Assembly: GCF_008000895.1 (NCBI RefSeq)
Contig: NZ_CP042823.1
Span: 1,178,001 to 1,242,000 of the forward strand
Reading direction: 5' to 3'
Length of the DNA: 64,000 bases
Source: Methylobacterium sp. WL1
Lineage (GTDB): Bacteria > Pseudomonadota > Alphaproteobacteria > Rhizobiales > Beijerinckiaceae
Shown here: positions 8,726 to 17,201 of the stretch, piece by piece
Layout: each line of letters opens with the position of its first letter
How positions within the stretch are numbered: position 1 is the stretch's first letter
Notes under the pieces: generated by a model
Databases searched by the model: none
Seen by the model: only the letters and a program-made list of their open reading frames with translations
What the model was told of the DNA's origin: nothing
Position numbers and translations under genes: made by a program

Positions 8726-8740
8726 GGGCCGAAACGGCCC
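8726..8740 (+). terminator. Hairpin downstream of the FkbM unit
   Basis: GGGCCG-AAA-CGGCCC, a perfect 6-bp GC stem about 95 bases after the last gene of the unit, without a clear T-run. It is a probable but weak terminator. Confidence 0.35.
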
Positions 8741-8854
8741 CGTTGACTGGATTGGGCCAGCCGCTATCGAAGCCGCAAGACACGAGAGAGTCCGCGCATG
8801 AACGCGGACCCTGAGGAAACGCCGGGCCGCGCGCCCGGATCAGGAGGGCCGCCC

Positions 8855-9892
8855 ATGTCGTCGCGAATTCACTTGCCCCTGTCCCGCCGCGGGTTCCTAT
8901 CCGCCGGCTCGACGGCGATCCTCGCCGGAACCGTGGCGATGCCGCACGTGGCGCGGGCCCAGCGGGCGGACTTCACCTACAAGTACGCCAACAACCTGCC
9001 CGACACGCACCCGATGAACGTCCGCGCCCGCGAGATGGCGGACGCGCTGCGAACCGAGAGCGGCGGCCGCTTCGATCTCAAGATCTTCCCCACGAGCCAG
9101 CTCGGCTCGGACACCGACACGCTGAGCCAGCTGCGCTCGGGCAGCGTCGAGTTCTTCACGATGTCGCCGCTGATCCTTTCGACCCTGGTGCCCAACGCCT
9201 CGATCAACGGCATCGGTTACGCCTTCCCGGATTATGAGGCCGTGTGGCCGGCGATGGACGGGGAGCTGGGTGCCTGGGTCCGCCAGCAGATCGCCAAGGC
9301 CAACCTCGTGGCCATGGAGAAGATCTGGGACAACGGCTACCGCCAGACCACCTCCTCGACCCGACCCATCGCCAATCCGGACGACTTCAAGGGCTTCCGG
9401 ATCCGCGTGCCGGTCTCGCCGCTCTGGACCTCGATGTTCCGGGCGTTCGAGGCGGCGCCCGCCTCGATCAACCTCAACGAGACCTACTCGGCCCTCCAGA
9501 CCAAGATCGTCGAAGGCCAGGAGAACCCGCTGGCGGTGATCGCCACGACGAAGTTCTACGAGGTGCAGAAATACTGCTCGCTCACCAACCACATGTGGGA
9601 TGGCTACTGGTTCCTGGCGAACCGCCGGGCCTGGGAGCGCCTCCCCGAGGACCTGCGCACCATGGTCGCCCGCCACATCAACGAGGCCGGCATGAAGGAG
9701 CGGGCCGACGTGGCCAAGCTCAATGCCAGCCTGCAGGAAGACCTGACCAAGAGCGGCCTCGTGTTCAACAAGCCTGATCCGGAGCCGTTTCGCGAGAAGC
9801 TGCGCAAGGCCGGCTTCTACGCCGAATGGAAGGGTCGGTACGGCGAGGAGGGCTGGTCCCTCCTGGAGAAGGCCTGCGGGAAGCTCGCGTGA
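8855..9892 (+). CDS. dctP: TRAP transporter solute-binding protein (DctP family), Tat-exported
   Basis: 345 residues from ATG 8855, chosen because AGGAGGG lies six bases upstream; an in-frame ATG 57 bases earlier lacks such a site. The N terminus has a twin-arginine leader (LSRRGFLSAG, hydrophobic core, AxA site at VARAQ). The mature part is a DctP-type periplasmic receptor (LPDTHPMN near the start, QLGSDTDTLSQLRSGSVEFF, SALQTKIVEGQENPL). It captures a ligand, usually a carboxylate or sugar acid, for a TRAP symporter. No permease gene follows it. The nearest is the fused permease at 12154-14046, whose own receptor closely resembles this protein. Confidence 0.9.
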   Translation: MSSRIHLPLSRRGFLSAGSTAILAGTVAMPHVARAQRADFTYKYANNLPDTHPMNVRAREMADALRTESGGRFDLKIFPTSQLGSDTDTLSQLRSGSVEFFTMSPLILSTLVPNASINGIGYAFPDYEAVWPAMDGELGAWVRQQIAKANLVAMEKIWDNGYRQTTSSTRPIANPDDFKGFRIRVPVSPLWTSMFRAFEAAPASINLNETYSALQTKIVEGQENPLAVIATTKFYEVQKYCSLTNHMWDGYWFLANRRAWERLPEDLRTMVARHINEAGMKERADVAKLNASLQEDLTKSGLVFNKPDPEPFREKLRKAGFYAEWKGRYGEEGWSLLEKACGKLA

Positions 9893-9948
9893 ACGGCCCG
9901 GCGGGGCCGGCGCCGCGCGGCGGCGTCGCGCCCTGTTCGCGGCGGGTT

Positions 9949-11529
9949 ATGAACCTCGCCCACTTTCTGCGCCGGGCGGCCCGCCGCTGGCCGGACGCGA
10001 TCGGCCTCGCCTGGGGTGACCGGACCTGGAGCTGGGGCGCCCTCGACGCCCGGGTCGACGCCATGGCGGCGGCGCTCGCGGCCCGGGGCGTCGCCAAGGG
10101 CGACCGCGTGCTGGTCCAGGCGCGCAACGGCAACCAACTGTTCGAATCGATGTTCGTCTGCTTCCGGCTCGGCGCCGTCTGGGTGCCGACGAATTTCCGG
10201 CAGACGCCCGCGGAGGTCGCCTATCTCGCCAGCGCCGGCGGCGCCTCGGCGCTGATCTGCGGCGCGGAGTTCCCGGACCACGCCACCGCGATCCGCGAGG
10301 CCGCGCCGGACCTGCGCCTCGTGGTCGAGATCGGCGGCTCCGCCTTCGGGCTGGATTACGACGCCCTGGTGGCCGCGCACGCCGCGCAGACGGCCCCCAC
10401 CGCCGATGTCGAGCACGACGATCCGTGCTGGTTCTTCTTCACCTCGGGCACCACCGGCCGCCCGAAGGCGGCGGTGCTCACCCACGGCCAGATGGCCTTC
10501 GTGATCACCAACCACCTCTGCGACCTGATGCCGGGCACGACGGAGGCGGACGCCTCGCTGGTGGTCGCGCCGCTCTCGCACGGAGCCGGCATCCACCAGC
10601 TCGCCCAGGTCGCGGCCGGCGCCATGACGGTGCTCACCGGCGGCACGCGCCTGGACCCCGCGGAGGTGTGGTCGCTGGTCGAGCGCTGGCGCATCACCAA
10701 CCTGTTCACCGTGCCGACCATCGTGAAGCTGATCACCGAGCACCCGGCGGTCGCGGCGCACGACCATACGAGCCTGCGCCACGTGATCTACGCGGGCGCG
10801 CCGATGTACCGGGAGGACCAGAAGCGGGCCCTGCGGGCGCTGGGACCGGTGCTGGTCCAGTATTTCGGGCTCGGCGAGGTGACCGGCAACATCACCGTGC
10901 TGCCGCCCCGCCTGCACGCCGCCGAAGACGGCCCGGGGGTGAAGGTCGGCACCTGCGGGTTCGAGCGCACCGGCATGCAGGTGCAGATCCAGGACACGAA
11001 GGGGCGGGAGCTGGGGGCCGGCGAGACCGGCGAGATCTGCGTCTGCGGCCCGGCCGTGTTCGCGGGCTACTACGACAACCCGGAGGCCAACGCGGCGGCG
11101 TTCCGGAACGGCTGGTTCCGCACCGGCGACCTCGGCCACCTCGACCCGGAAGGGTTTTTGTTCATCACCGGCCGCGCCTCCGACATGTACATCTCGGGCG
11201 GGTCGAACGTGTACCCGCGCGAGACCGAGGAGAAGCTCCTGAAGCATCCGGCCATCGCCGAGGCCGCGATCCTGGGGGTGCCCGACCCGGCCTGGGGCGA
11301 GGTCGGCGTCGCGGTCTGCGTGGCCCGCCCCGGCGCGGAGATCGGCGAGGCGGAATTGATCGCGTGGCTCGCCGGCGAGGTTGCCCGCTACAAGCTGCCG
11401 AAGCGGGTGTTCTTCTGGGACGAATTACCGAAATCCGGCTACGGCAAGATCACCAAGCGGGCGATCCGCGAGGGTCTCGAAGCCCGCGGCGGCCTGCCGC
11501 TTGATCCGGGTACCCCTGCCGGACGGTGA
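9949..11529 (+). CDS. AMP-forming acyl-CoA synthetase / CoA ligase
   Basis: 526 residues from ATG 9949, which matches where family members start (FLRRAARRWPDAIGL). An in-frame GTG at 9889 overlapping the dctP stop (GTGA) is an alternative start. It has the adenylate-forming signature FFFTSGTTGRPKAAVLTH (about 163-179), then YFGLGEVTGNI, GWFRTGDLGHLD and the C-terminal hinge and catalytic-lysine motif PKSGYGKITKRAI. It activates a carboxylic acid with ATP to an acyl-AMP, then to acyl-CoA, in the cytoplasm. It lies 56 bases after the TRAP receptor, so the imported ligand may be the acid it activates. Substrate specificity cannot be read. Confidence 0.9.
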   Translation: MNLAHFLRRAARRWPDAIGLAWGDRTWSWGALDARVDAMAAALAARGVAKGDRVLVQARNGNQLFESMFVCFRLGAVWVPTNFRQTPAEVAYLASAGGASALICGAEFPDHATAIREAAPDLRLVVEIGGSAFGLDYDALVAAHAAQTAPTADVEHDDPCWFFFTSGTTGRPKAAVLTHGQMAFVITNHLCDLMPGTTEADASLVVAPLSHGAGIHQLAQVAAGAMTVLTGGTRLDPAEVWSLVERWRITNLFTVPTIVKLITEHPAVAAHDHTSLRHVIYAGAPMYREDQKRALRALGPVLVQYFGLGEVTGNITVLPPRLHAAEDGPGVKVGTCGFERTGMQVQIQDTKGRELGAGETGEICVCGPAVFAGYYDNPEANAAAFRNGWFRTGDLGHLDPEGFLFITGRASDMYISGGSNVYPRETEEKLLKHPAIAEAAILGVPDPAWGEVGVAVCVARPGAEIGEAELIAWLAGEVARYKLPKRVFFWDELPKSGYGKITKRAIREGLEARGGLPLDPGTPAGR

Positions 11530-11730
11530 CGGTTCGGACGACCGCGTTCGCTGCACCGCACCCGGCAGAATCCGTTCGCGGACCGGTTCGGTGAAGAATT
11601 CATGCGAACTTCATGCCGTCCTTGCATGGCAGGCCGCGGAAGAGCCCCCTCACGCGCGATCCCGAGCCGGCGCATATTGCACCGCAGCAACCGGGCGCGC
11701 CTGCCCGGCCCTTGTTCGGGATCGGACACG

Positions 11731-11889
11731 ATGGCCACCCTCGCGTATCTCGTCGGCTTCCGCTCCGAGCGTTCGCTTCTCGGTCAGGTCGCCGGCCGCC
11801 TCGAAGGCGCGCTGAAGCGCGTCGCCGACGGTCGCTACGCCGAGCAGCGCGACCGCGTCGCGCGCACCGGCGGCGCCGGGATGATCTGA
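11731..11889 (+). CDS. Small basic hypothetical protein
   Basis: 52 residues (MATLAYLVGFRSERS at the start), basic, with no signal or membrane segment. The part of the frame upstream of this ATG is not coding-like. The 200 bases before it hold nothing else. It has a plausible length and composition for a small Methylobacterium protein but no recognised family; it may be spurious. Confidence 0.4.
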   Translation: MATLAYLVGFRSERSLLGQVAGRLEGALKRVADGRYAEQRDRVARTGGAGMI

Positions 11890-11902
11890 CCGGCATACAG
11901 CC

Positions 11903-12075
11903 TCAACGCCGGCGTCCGCGCGGCCTCAGCGACGGGCGCATGTCATCCGAGAAGACCAGGTCGGTGGCGCCCACAGGCACCAGCCCGCGATGGGCCGCGA
12001 TGCCGTTCATCATCGAGCCCACCGCGGGCTCGCGGATGCCGTCATGCAGGTCGCGCCCGCATGGGGCGGTTCCGG
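11903..12075 (-). pseudogene. Transketolase C-terminal fragment
   Basis: Reading the minus strand from about 12060, the frame gives GRDLHDGIREPAVGSMMNG, then IAAHRGLVPVGATDLVFSD and DMRPSLR, ending at TGA 11905-11903. This follows the conserved transketolase pyrimidine-domain segment (roughly HxGIREhaMgaimNGiAlHgGl-PyGaTFlvFsDYmRP). No start or remaining domain is present, and the reading degenerates on both sides within a few codons. It is therefore a decayed remnant of a full-length tkt-like gene, adjacent to an operon that carries an intact split transketolase. Confidence 0.6.
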
Positions 12076-12153
12076 ATCGGGCGCGCGGCGGCGCTCCCCG
12101 GACGGGGATGGATCCGGCCGGGTGTCACGGTGGCGAGGGCAGACTCGGTGTCG

Positions 12154-14046
12154 TCAGAGGAACCCGATCGAGAACCAGGGGACCAGGATGATGACGACGA
12201 GGCCGATCAGCAGGGCCAGGATGTAGCCGACGATCGGGCGCATGCCCGCATCCGGGTGGATCCGGCTGATCGCGCAGGCGGCGTAGTAGCCGACGCCGAA
12301 GGGTGGGGCGAACAGCCCGATGCCCATCGCGAGGATCACCACCATCGCGTAGTGGACCTCGTGGACGCCCACCTGCCGGGCGATCGGGAACAGCAGCGGG
12401 CCGAACAGCACGATCGCCGGGATACCCTCCAGCACCGAGCCCAGGATGATGAACGCGCCGGCCGACACGAACAGGAAGCCCACGGGGCCGCCGGGCAGGC
12501 TCTTCATCGCGATCGCCAGCGTCTGCGAGAAGCCCGACTGGGTCAGCGCCCAGGCCATGCCGGTGGCCGCGCCGATGATCAGCAGGATCGCCCCCGACAG
12601 CGTCGCGGTCATGACCAGCATCGGGTAGAGCCGCCGCCAGTCGAACTGGCGGTAGATCAGCAGCCCCGCCAGCACCGCGTAGACGATGCCGATGGTCGAG
12701 ACCTCGGTGGCGGTGGCGATGCCCTCGACCACCGCGAAGCGGATCACGAACGGCAGCGCCAGGGCCGGCACCGCCACCAGGAGAGCCCGGCCGATCACGC
12801 TGCGCGACGGGCGGGCGACGTGGCTCAGATCCTCCCGGCGGTAGCGCCACCAGACCAGGGCGCACAGGGTCACGGCCAGCACCAGGCCCGGCAGCAGGCC
12901 GCCGGTGAACAGGGCCGTGATCGACACGCCGGTGACCGAGCCGATGGTGATCAACACGATCGAGGGCGGGATCGTCTCGGTCTGCGCGCCGGTTGTGGCG
13001 AGCAGGGCCACGAGGTCGCCCTCCTTGGCGCCCCGCGCCTTCATCTCGGGAAACAGCACGGGCGCGACTGCGGCCATGTCGGCGGCCTTCGAGCCGGAGA
13101 TGCCCGAGACGAGGTACATGGCGCCGACCAGCACGTAATGCAGGCCACCGCGGACGTGACCGAGCAGGGAGGCCAGGAACCCGACCATCGCCCGGGCCAT
13201 GCCGGTCATCTCGATTAGCAGGCCGAGGAACACGAACAGCGGCACGGCGAGCAGGATGAGATGGCTCATGCCCTCGTCCATGCGCCCGACCACCACCATC
13301 GACGGGGCGTTGGTGGTGAGCGTGATGTAGGCGTAGGTCGACAGACCGAACGCGAAGGCGATCGGCACGCCGGAGAAGACCAGGGCGCCGACCCCGAGGA
13401 CGAAGAACAGCAGCAGGTTGAGGTTGCCGAGCCCCATGAGCCAGGGCTGGAGCGCCATGAGCCCCGCCGCGATGCCGCCGCCCAGGGCGAGCGCGCCGAC
13501 GGTGAGCCGCCAGTCGGCGGATTCCAGGAGGCGGATCACGGCGACCAGCAGCATCAGGCCGAAGCCGATCGGGAGGGCGGCGGCCCGCCAGGCGTTGTTG
13601 AGCTCCAGCGCGGGGGTCTGGACGAAGGTCTCCTCGCTGGCGAATTCGAAAGCCGGCTCCAGCACCAGCGCCACGAAGATCAGGCCGGCCACCAGCGCGA
13701 CCGTCTCCAGGAAGGCGCGCAGGCGCGGGCCGCACATCGCCACGATGGCGGTCATGCGCATGTGCTCGGCACGGCGGAACGCGACCACGGCGCCCAGCAT
13801 GGCGAGCCACAGGAACAGGATCGCGGCCAATTCGTCCGACCAGACCAGCGGCTCCCGGAACACGTAGCGGCTGACCACGCCGCCGAACAACACACCGATC
13901 TCGGCCAGAACCAGCAGCGCCGCCGGGATCTCCACGAGGTAGCCGAGGGCCACGTCCAGCTTGCGCAGCCAGGTCCTGGCGCGGAGCGGCGGCCCCGCCA
14001 GCTCAAGCCCGGCCGCGCTCTCGACGGCCGCGATATCGATCTGCAT
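12154..14046 (-). CDS. dctM: TRAP transporter fused small/large permease (DctQM)
   Basis: 630-residue membrane protein. Residues about 30-200 form the four-helix DctQ part (YVFREPLVWSDELA is the small-subunit hallmark). The remainder is the DctM large subunit of about 12 helices (FSGVPIAFAFGLST, SGSKAADMAAVAPVLFPEMK, GLFAPPFGVGYY). It drives Na+- or H+-coupled uptake of the ligand delivered by the periplasmic receptor. It lies 12 bases after the receptor gene on the same strand and is the only TRAP permease in the window. Fusion of Q and M is a known arrangement. Confidence 0.92.
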   Translation of the reverse strand: MQIDIAAVESAAGLELAGPPLRARTWLRKLDVALGYLVEIPAALLVLAEIGVLFGGVVSRYVFREPLVWSDELAAILFLWLAMLGAVVAFRRAEHMRMTAIVAMCGPRLRAFLETVALVAGLIFVALVLEPAFEFASEETFVQTPALELNNAWRAAALPIGFGLMLLVAVIRLLESADWRLTVGALALGGGIAAGLMALQPWLMGLGNLNLLLFFVLGVGALVFSGVPIAFAFGLSTYAYITLTTNAPSMVVVGRMDEGMSHLILLAVPLFVFLGLLIEMTGMARAMVGFLASLLGHVRGGLHYVLVGAMYLVSGISGSKAADMAAVAPVLFPEMKARGAKEGDLVALLATTGAQTETIPPSIVLITIGSVTGVSITALFTGGLLPGLVLAVTLCALVWWRYRREDLSHVARPSRSVIGRALLVAVPALALPFVIRFAVVEGIATATEVSTIGIVYAVLAGLLIYRQFDWRRLYPMLVMTATLSGAILLIIGAATGMAWALTQSGFSQTLAIAMKSLPGGPVGFLFVSAGAFIILGSVLEGIPAIVLFGPLLFPIARQVGVHEVHYAMVVILAMGIGLFAPPFGVGYYAACAISRIHPDAGMRPIVGYILALLIGLVVIILVPWFSIGFL

Positions 14047-14058
14047 GCCGGTCGTCCT

Positions 14059-15075
14059 TCAGGTCAGCTTGCCGGAGACGTCTTCGAGATGCGCCCACGC
14101 CGCATCCCCGTACTTGGCCTTCCAGTCGCGGTAGAAGCTCGTCCGGCTCAGCACCGCGCGGAACCGCGAGCGGTCGACGTCGACGAAGCCGATGCCCTTG
14201 GCGGCAAGGCTCTCGCGCAGGGACAGGCTGAGCTTGGCCACATCCGCGCGCTGGTCGGTGCCGGACCGGTCGAATTCCTGCGAAACTGTCCGGCGCAGAT
14301 CCTCCGGCAGGCGATGCCAAGCCTTCTTGTTGCCCAAAATCCAGTAGCCGTCCCAGACATGCCCGGTCAGGCTGCAGGATTTCTGCACTTCGTAGAGCCG
14401 GGCCGTCGCCGTAATGGCAAGCGGATTCTCCTGCCCCTCGACCACCTTGGTCTGGAGCGCGGAGTACAGCTCGTTGAAATTGATCGGCGCCGCGCCGGCA
14501 TCGAGCGCCTTGAACAGCGAGGTCAGCATCGGCGCCGGCGGCACGCGGATCTTGAAGCCCTTGAGGTCCTCGGGGGTCCTGATCTCGCGGGTCGAGGAGG
14601 TGATCTGCCGGAATCCGTTGTCCCAGACCTTGGAGACGGTGAGGATCGGCGTCTTGGCGATCTCGGCCCGGACGTAGGCACCGAGGCCGCCATCCATCGC
14701 CGACCAGACCGCGTCGTAATCCTTGAATGCGAAACCGGTGTTGGGCAGGCTCGCGGCCGGCACGAAGGTGGCGAGGATCGAGGTGGCGAGGTTGAAGAAC
14801 TCGACGCTGCCGTTGCGCACCTGCGCCAGCAGGTCGGTGTCCGAACCGAGCTGGTTGGCCGGGAACAGCTTGATCTCCAGGCGCCCGCCGGTCGCCTCGC
14901 GGATCCGGTCGAGGGCCTCCTGCGCCCGGATGTTGACCGGGTGGGTCGGGTCCTGGCCGGTGGCGAGCTTGTAGGAGAACTCGGCCGCCTGCCCGCGCCG
15001 GGTCAGGATGCCGAAGACCGGCACGGCGGTCGCGCCGGCGAGCAGGCTGCGGCGGCTGAAGCGCGTGTCGCGCAT
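14059..15075 (-). CDS. dctP: TRAP transporter solute-binding protein (DctP family), operon copy
   Basis: 338 residues with a Tat-like leader (RFSRRSLLAG...QAAEF). The DctP fold is shown by GQDPTHPVN near the start, NQLGSDTDLLAQVRNGSVEFF and SALQTKVVEGQENPLA. It is clearly similar along its whole length to the receptor at 8855-9892 (shared SALQTKxVEGQENPLA, YEVQKxCSLT, AWxRLPEDLR). It pairs with the fused permease immediately downstream. A 231-base gap separates it from the upstream dehydrogenase gene on the same strand, so it may also have its own promoter. Confidence 0.92.
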   Translation of the reverse strand: MRDTRFSRRSLLAGATAVPVFGILTRRGQAAEFSYKLATGQDPTHPVNIRAQEALDRIREATGGRLEIKLFPANQLGSDTDLLAQVRNGSVEFFNLATSILATFVPAASLPNTGFAFKDYDAVWSAMDGGLGAYVRAEIAKTPILTVSKVWDNGFRQITSSTREIRTPEDLKGFKIRVPPAPMLTSLFKALDAGAAPINFNELYSALQTKVVEGQENPLAITATARLYEVQKSCSLTGHVWDGYWILGNKKAWHRLPEDLRRTVSQEFDRSGTDQRADVAKLSLSLRESLAAKGIGFVDVDRSRFRAVLSRTSFYRDWKAKYGDAAWAHLEDVSGKLT

Positions 15076-15306
15076 GGTTTCACTCCCTGGGTCGTCCCGA
15101 GCCGCGCGATCCCCGCCGTTGACCGGTCGTGTGGATTCGTGCGTCCCTTCAGTCTTCGCGGCCCGATACCGATATCCGGGGGACCGCTTCTGTGCGTCTC
15201 ACGCGCCGTCTCTCGCTCCGGCGCGGATCATCCAGGCTCAGCGGCGCGGGGACAAGCCGTGGCGGCGCACAAACGCCGACACTTCACCGCTGCCGTGCCC
15301 GCACGT

Positions 15307-16188
15307 TCAGGTCCCGTTGAGGGCGCGATAGGCGCGCACCACCTGGCTGTCGTCGGCGGCGCCGTCGCCGCGGCCCGATGTCGAGACGAAGAGCTGATGG
15401 GCGAAGGCGGCGAGCGGGAGCGCCGCCCCCGCGCTTCGGCCGGCTTCCAGCACGATGCCGAGATCCTTGACGAAGATGTCGACCGCGCTGGTGACCTCCG
15501 GCTCGCCCTCCAGCATGCGGGGGCCACGGTCGCGCAGCATCCAGCTCGACGCCGACGAGCCCGAGAGGATCTCCAGCACCACCGCGAGATCGACCCCGAC
15601 CCGGCCGGCCAGAGCCATCGCCTCGGCGGCGGCCGCGATGTGGACGCCGCACAAGAGCTGATTCACCGCCTTGACGGTGGCGCCCTGGCCCGGCCGCTCG
15701 CCGACATGGAAGATCCGGTCACCCAGGGCGTCGAGCAACGGGCGGATCTCCGCAAGCGTTGCGGCCGGCGCCGCGGCCATGATCGTGAGCTTGGCGGCCT
15801 TGGCCCCGACGACGCCCCCCGAGACCGGGGCGTCCACGAACCGGCGGCCGGTGGCCGAGACGCGCGCCGCGATGGCCTCCACGGCCCCCGGCGGACAGGT
15901 CGCCATCAGGACGACGATCCCGTCCGGGGCGAGGGCGTCGAGCGCACCCTGTCCGAACAGCACGTCCTCGGCCTGGGCGGCGTTGACCACCATCAGCACG
16001 AGCGCGTCGGCGCCGTCGGCCGCCTGCGCCAGGGTCCCGGCCAGCTCGCCGCCCGCTGCCGCGAGGGCCGCGCGGCTCTCCGCCCGGACGTCGTAGCCGC
16101 GCACGGAAAAACCCGCGGCCACGAGGTGACCCGCCATCGGCAGGCCCATGGCGCCGAGGCCGACGAAGGCGAGGCGGCTCACAGCCAT
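15307..16188 (-). CDS. Beta-hydroxyacid dehydrogenase, 3-hydroxyisobutyrate/threonate dehydrogenase-like
   Basis: 293 residues. The Rossmann motif VGLGAMGLPMAG (about 9-20), substrate-binding DAPVSGG (119-125) and catalytic Lys173 in GQGATVKAVNQLL place it in the NAD(P)-dependent beta-hydroxyacid dehydrogenase family (3-hydroxyisobutyrate, tartronate semialdehyde, L-threonate, sulfolactaldehyde and similar enzymes). It interconverts a 2- or 3-hydroxyacid and its keto or semialdehyde form. Its start overlaps the end of the transketolase subunit gene by ten bases, so it is part of the operon SDR, split transketolase, this enzyme, then probably the TRAP system. The exact substrate is not determinable. 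Confidence 0.88.
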   Translation of the reverse strand: MAVSRLAFVGLGAMGLPMAGHLVAAGFSVRGYDVRAESRAALAAAGGELAGTLAQAADGADALVLMVVNAAQAEDVLFGQGALDALAPDGIVVLMATCPPGAVEAIAARVSATGRRFVDAPVSGGVVGAKAAKLTIMAAAPAATLAEIRPLLDALGDRIFHVGERPGQGATVKAVNQLLCGVHIAAAAEAMALAGRVGVDLAVVLEILSGSSASSWMLRDRGPRMLEGEPEVTSAVDIFVKDLGIVLEAGRSAGAALPLAAFAHQLFVSTSGRGDGAADDSQVVRAYRALNGT

Positions 16189-17201
16189 CCGCGGATGCTC
16201 CGCGCCATCGCGGCGGCCGAGATCCCGTAGCGGTCGTGGAGCGTGGGCAGGGCGCCGGCGTCGAGGAATGCGTCCGGCAGGCCGATCTGGCGGAAGCCGC
16301 GCTCCGGCATCGTTCCGCTGCGCATCAGCACGCCCGCCACCGCCTCGCCGAGGCCGCCGATCACCGTGTGGTTCTCGGCCACCACAACGAGGCGTCCGCC
16401 ACGTCGGGCCTCGTGCAGGATCGTCGCCTCGTCCAGGGGCTTGATCGTCGGCACGTGCAGGACCGCCACGTCGATCCGGTCGTCGCGCAGCGCCTCGGCC
16501 ACCTCCAGCGCCCGCATGGTCATCAGCCCGGAGGAGACGATCAGCACGTCGCGCCCGTCGCGGATCGTCTTGGCCTTGCCCAGTTCGAACGTGTAGCCGT
16601 ACTCGTCGAGCACCAGGGGGACGTTGCCGCGCAGGAGCCGCAGGTACACAGGCCCCTTATGGGCGGCCATGGCCGGCACGACCTGCTCGATCTCGTGCGC
16701 GTCGCACGGATCGATGATCGTGAGGTTGGGCATGCCGCGGAAGATCGCGAGGTCCTCCGTCGCCTGGTGGCTCGGGCCGTAGCCGGTGGTCAGGCCGGGC
16801 AGGGCACAGGCGATCTTGACGTCGAGATTCTCCTCGGCGATCGCCAGGCAGATGAAGTCGTAGGCCCGGCGGGCGGCGAACACCGCGTAGGTGGTGGCGA
16901 AGGGCGTGAAGCCTTCGCGGGCGAGCCCGGCCGCCGCGCTCATCAGGAGCTGCTCGGCCATCCCCATCTGGTAGAACCGCTCAGGATGGGCCTGCGCGAA
17001 GATGTGCAGGTCGGTGTATTTCGACAGGTCCGCCGACAGGCCGACGATGTCGGGCCGGGTCTTGGCGAGTTCGACCAGGGCATGTCCGAACGGCGCGGCC
17101 CTGGTGCGCTGCCCGGGGGCGGCGAGCGAGGCGATCATCGCCGAGGTCTTGAGGCTGCCGCCTTCCCGCGGGGCGGGTCTCTCGTATTTCGAGCGTCTCA
17201 C
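16179..17201 (-). CDS. Transketolase family, C-terminal (pyrimidine-binding) subunit
   Basis: 340 residues from GTG 17201. That start has GGGAGG five bases upstream and overlaps the stop of the N-terminal subunit gene as GTGA. It contains the transketolase Pyr and C-terminal domains: FYQMGMAEQLLMSAAAGLA (with the catalytic Glu of the thiamine-diphosphate site), TTYAVFAARRAYDFI, GPSHQATEDLAIFR and VVAENHTVIGGLGEAV. Split transketolases form heterotetramers with the subunit encoded just upstream, and transfer a two-carbon ketol unit between sugars or analogues. Known split examples act on branched or sulfonated sugars as well as central pentoses. Confidence 0.9.
   Translation of the reverse strand: MRRSKYERPAPREGGSLKTSAMIASLAAPGQRTRAAPFGHALVELAKTRPDIVGLSADLSKYTDLHIFAQAHPERFYQMGMAEQLLMSAAAGLAREGFTPFATTYAVFAARRAYDFICLAIAEENLDVKIACALPGLTTGYGPSHQATEDLAIFRGMPNLTIIDPCDAHEIEQVVPAMAAHKGPVYLRLLRGNVPLVLDEYGYTFELGKAKTIRDGRDVLIVSSGLMTMRALEVAEALRDDRIDVAVLHVPTIKPLDEATILHEARRGGRLVVVAENHTVIGGLGEAVAGVLMRSGTMPERGFRQIGLPDAFLDAGALPTLHDRYGISAAAMARSIRGWL

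Noticed and set aside
12061..16230. Long plus-strand frames opposite the TRAP and dehydrogenase genes
   Set aside because: They have low-complexity His/Asp/Arg composition and no motifs; the minus-strand genes are unambiguous.
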